From Candidatus Bathyarchaeota archaeon (GTDB lineage Archaea > Thermoproteota > Bathyarchaeia > Hecatellales > Hecatellaceae), in the NCBI GenBank assembly GCA_030669485.1, contig DAOVDL010000041.1:1-5770 (forward strand): 5,770 bases of DNA, read 5' to 3'. The position numbers and the translations under genes are program-made. Shown one piece after another: positions 5,697 to 5,770 of the stretch. Every line of letters begins with the position of its first letter. The stretch's first letter is position 1. The notes under the pieces are model-generated. The model did no database searches. It was not told the origin of the DNA and saw only the letters and a program-made list of their open reading frames with translations.

Positions 5697-5770
5697 ATGT
5701 CGTTGTTGATTTTGAAAAAAGTAACGCGGGCAGTTCGTTATCAACCTGTTGAATGCAAGTCCTTTCTGCA
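5697..5770 (+). CDS. Start of a following gene, truncated by the window edge
   Basis: An ATG five bases after the purine-gene stop opens a frame that remains open to the end (MSLLILKKVTRAVRYQPVEC and on). No Shine-Dalgarno stands out, because the preceding bases are mostly A, so translation would rely on coupling. The short gap suggests an operon. An obvious guess is the missing AICAR formyltransferase half of PurH, but the visible 24 residues do not show its RYGENPHQ motif, so the product cannot be named. Confidence 0.45.
   Translation, partial: MSLLILKKVTRAVRYQPVECKSFL

Noticed and set aside
1..5770. CRISPR array, insertion sequence or attachment repeats
   Set aside because: No regularly spaced direct repeats, transposase motifs or duplicated tRNA 3' ends were found by reading.

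Overview
The window looks like chromosomal DNA from an archaeon, probably of the Thermoproteota/TACK type; a Bathyarchaeia-like lineage is a guess I cannot confirm. The evidence is a tRNA gene with a short intron that folds into a bulge-helix-bulge splice site, an adjacent NurA-like nuclease and HerA-like ATPase pair, AT-rich TATA-type promoter elements instead of bacterial -35/-10 boxes, and a stand-alone IMP cyclohydrolase instead of the bifunctional bacterial PurH.

Layout. The tail of a plus-strand gene may end at 52. Two unrelated metallo-beta-lactamase (MBL) fold hydrolases lie on the minus strand: a lactonase/AHL-hydrolase-like enzyme (89-931) and an RNase Z-like phosphodiesterase-type enzyme (1310-2101). 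The 378-base gap between them holds a TATA-like box and a 46-codon plus-strand reading frame (1124-1264) that may be a real small helical protein; the rest of the gap (932-1083 and 1265-1309) shows nothing I can identify. From 2102 transcription diverges. A TATA box at about 2167-2172 precedes a two-gene operon, nurA-like (2245-3267) then herA-like (3274-4836), separated by six bases and with a good Shine-Dalgarno before a TTG start. Next come a T-run and a tRNA-Ile(GAU) gene with a 21-nt intron and encoded CCA (4894-4992). The window ends with a stand-alone IMP cyclohydrolase (5086-5691) and the likely start of a co-transcribed gene that runs off the edge (5697 on).

How they work together. 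NurA and HerA homologues act together in DNA-end resection (HerA hexameric translocase, NurA nuclease), usually with Mre11-Rad50, which is not seen here. The HerA-like protein keeps its Walker A lysine and the Walker B EEAH motif, but departs from the family in several other motifs (TPRPS where SQRPS is usual, AGEL where HGEY is usual). It may therefore be a divergent or specialised pair instead of the housekeeping copy. The purine gene is the last enzymatic step to IMP and appears unrelated to the repair operon. It is visibly more AT-rich than the genes before the tRNA. The MBL genes have no clear link to either group.
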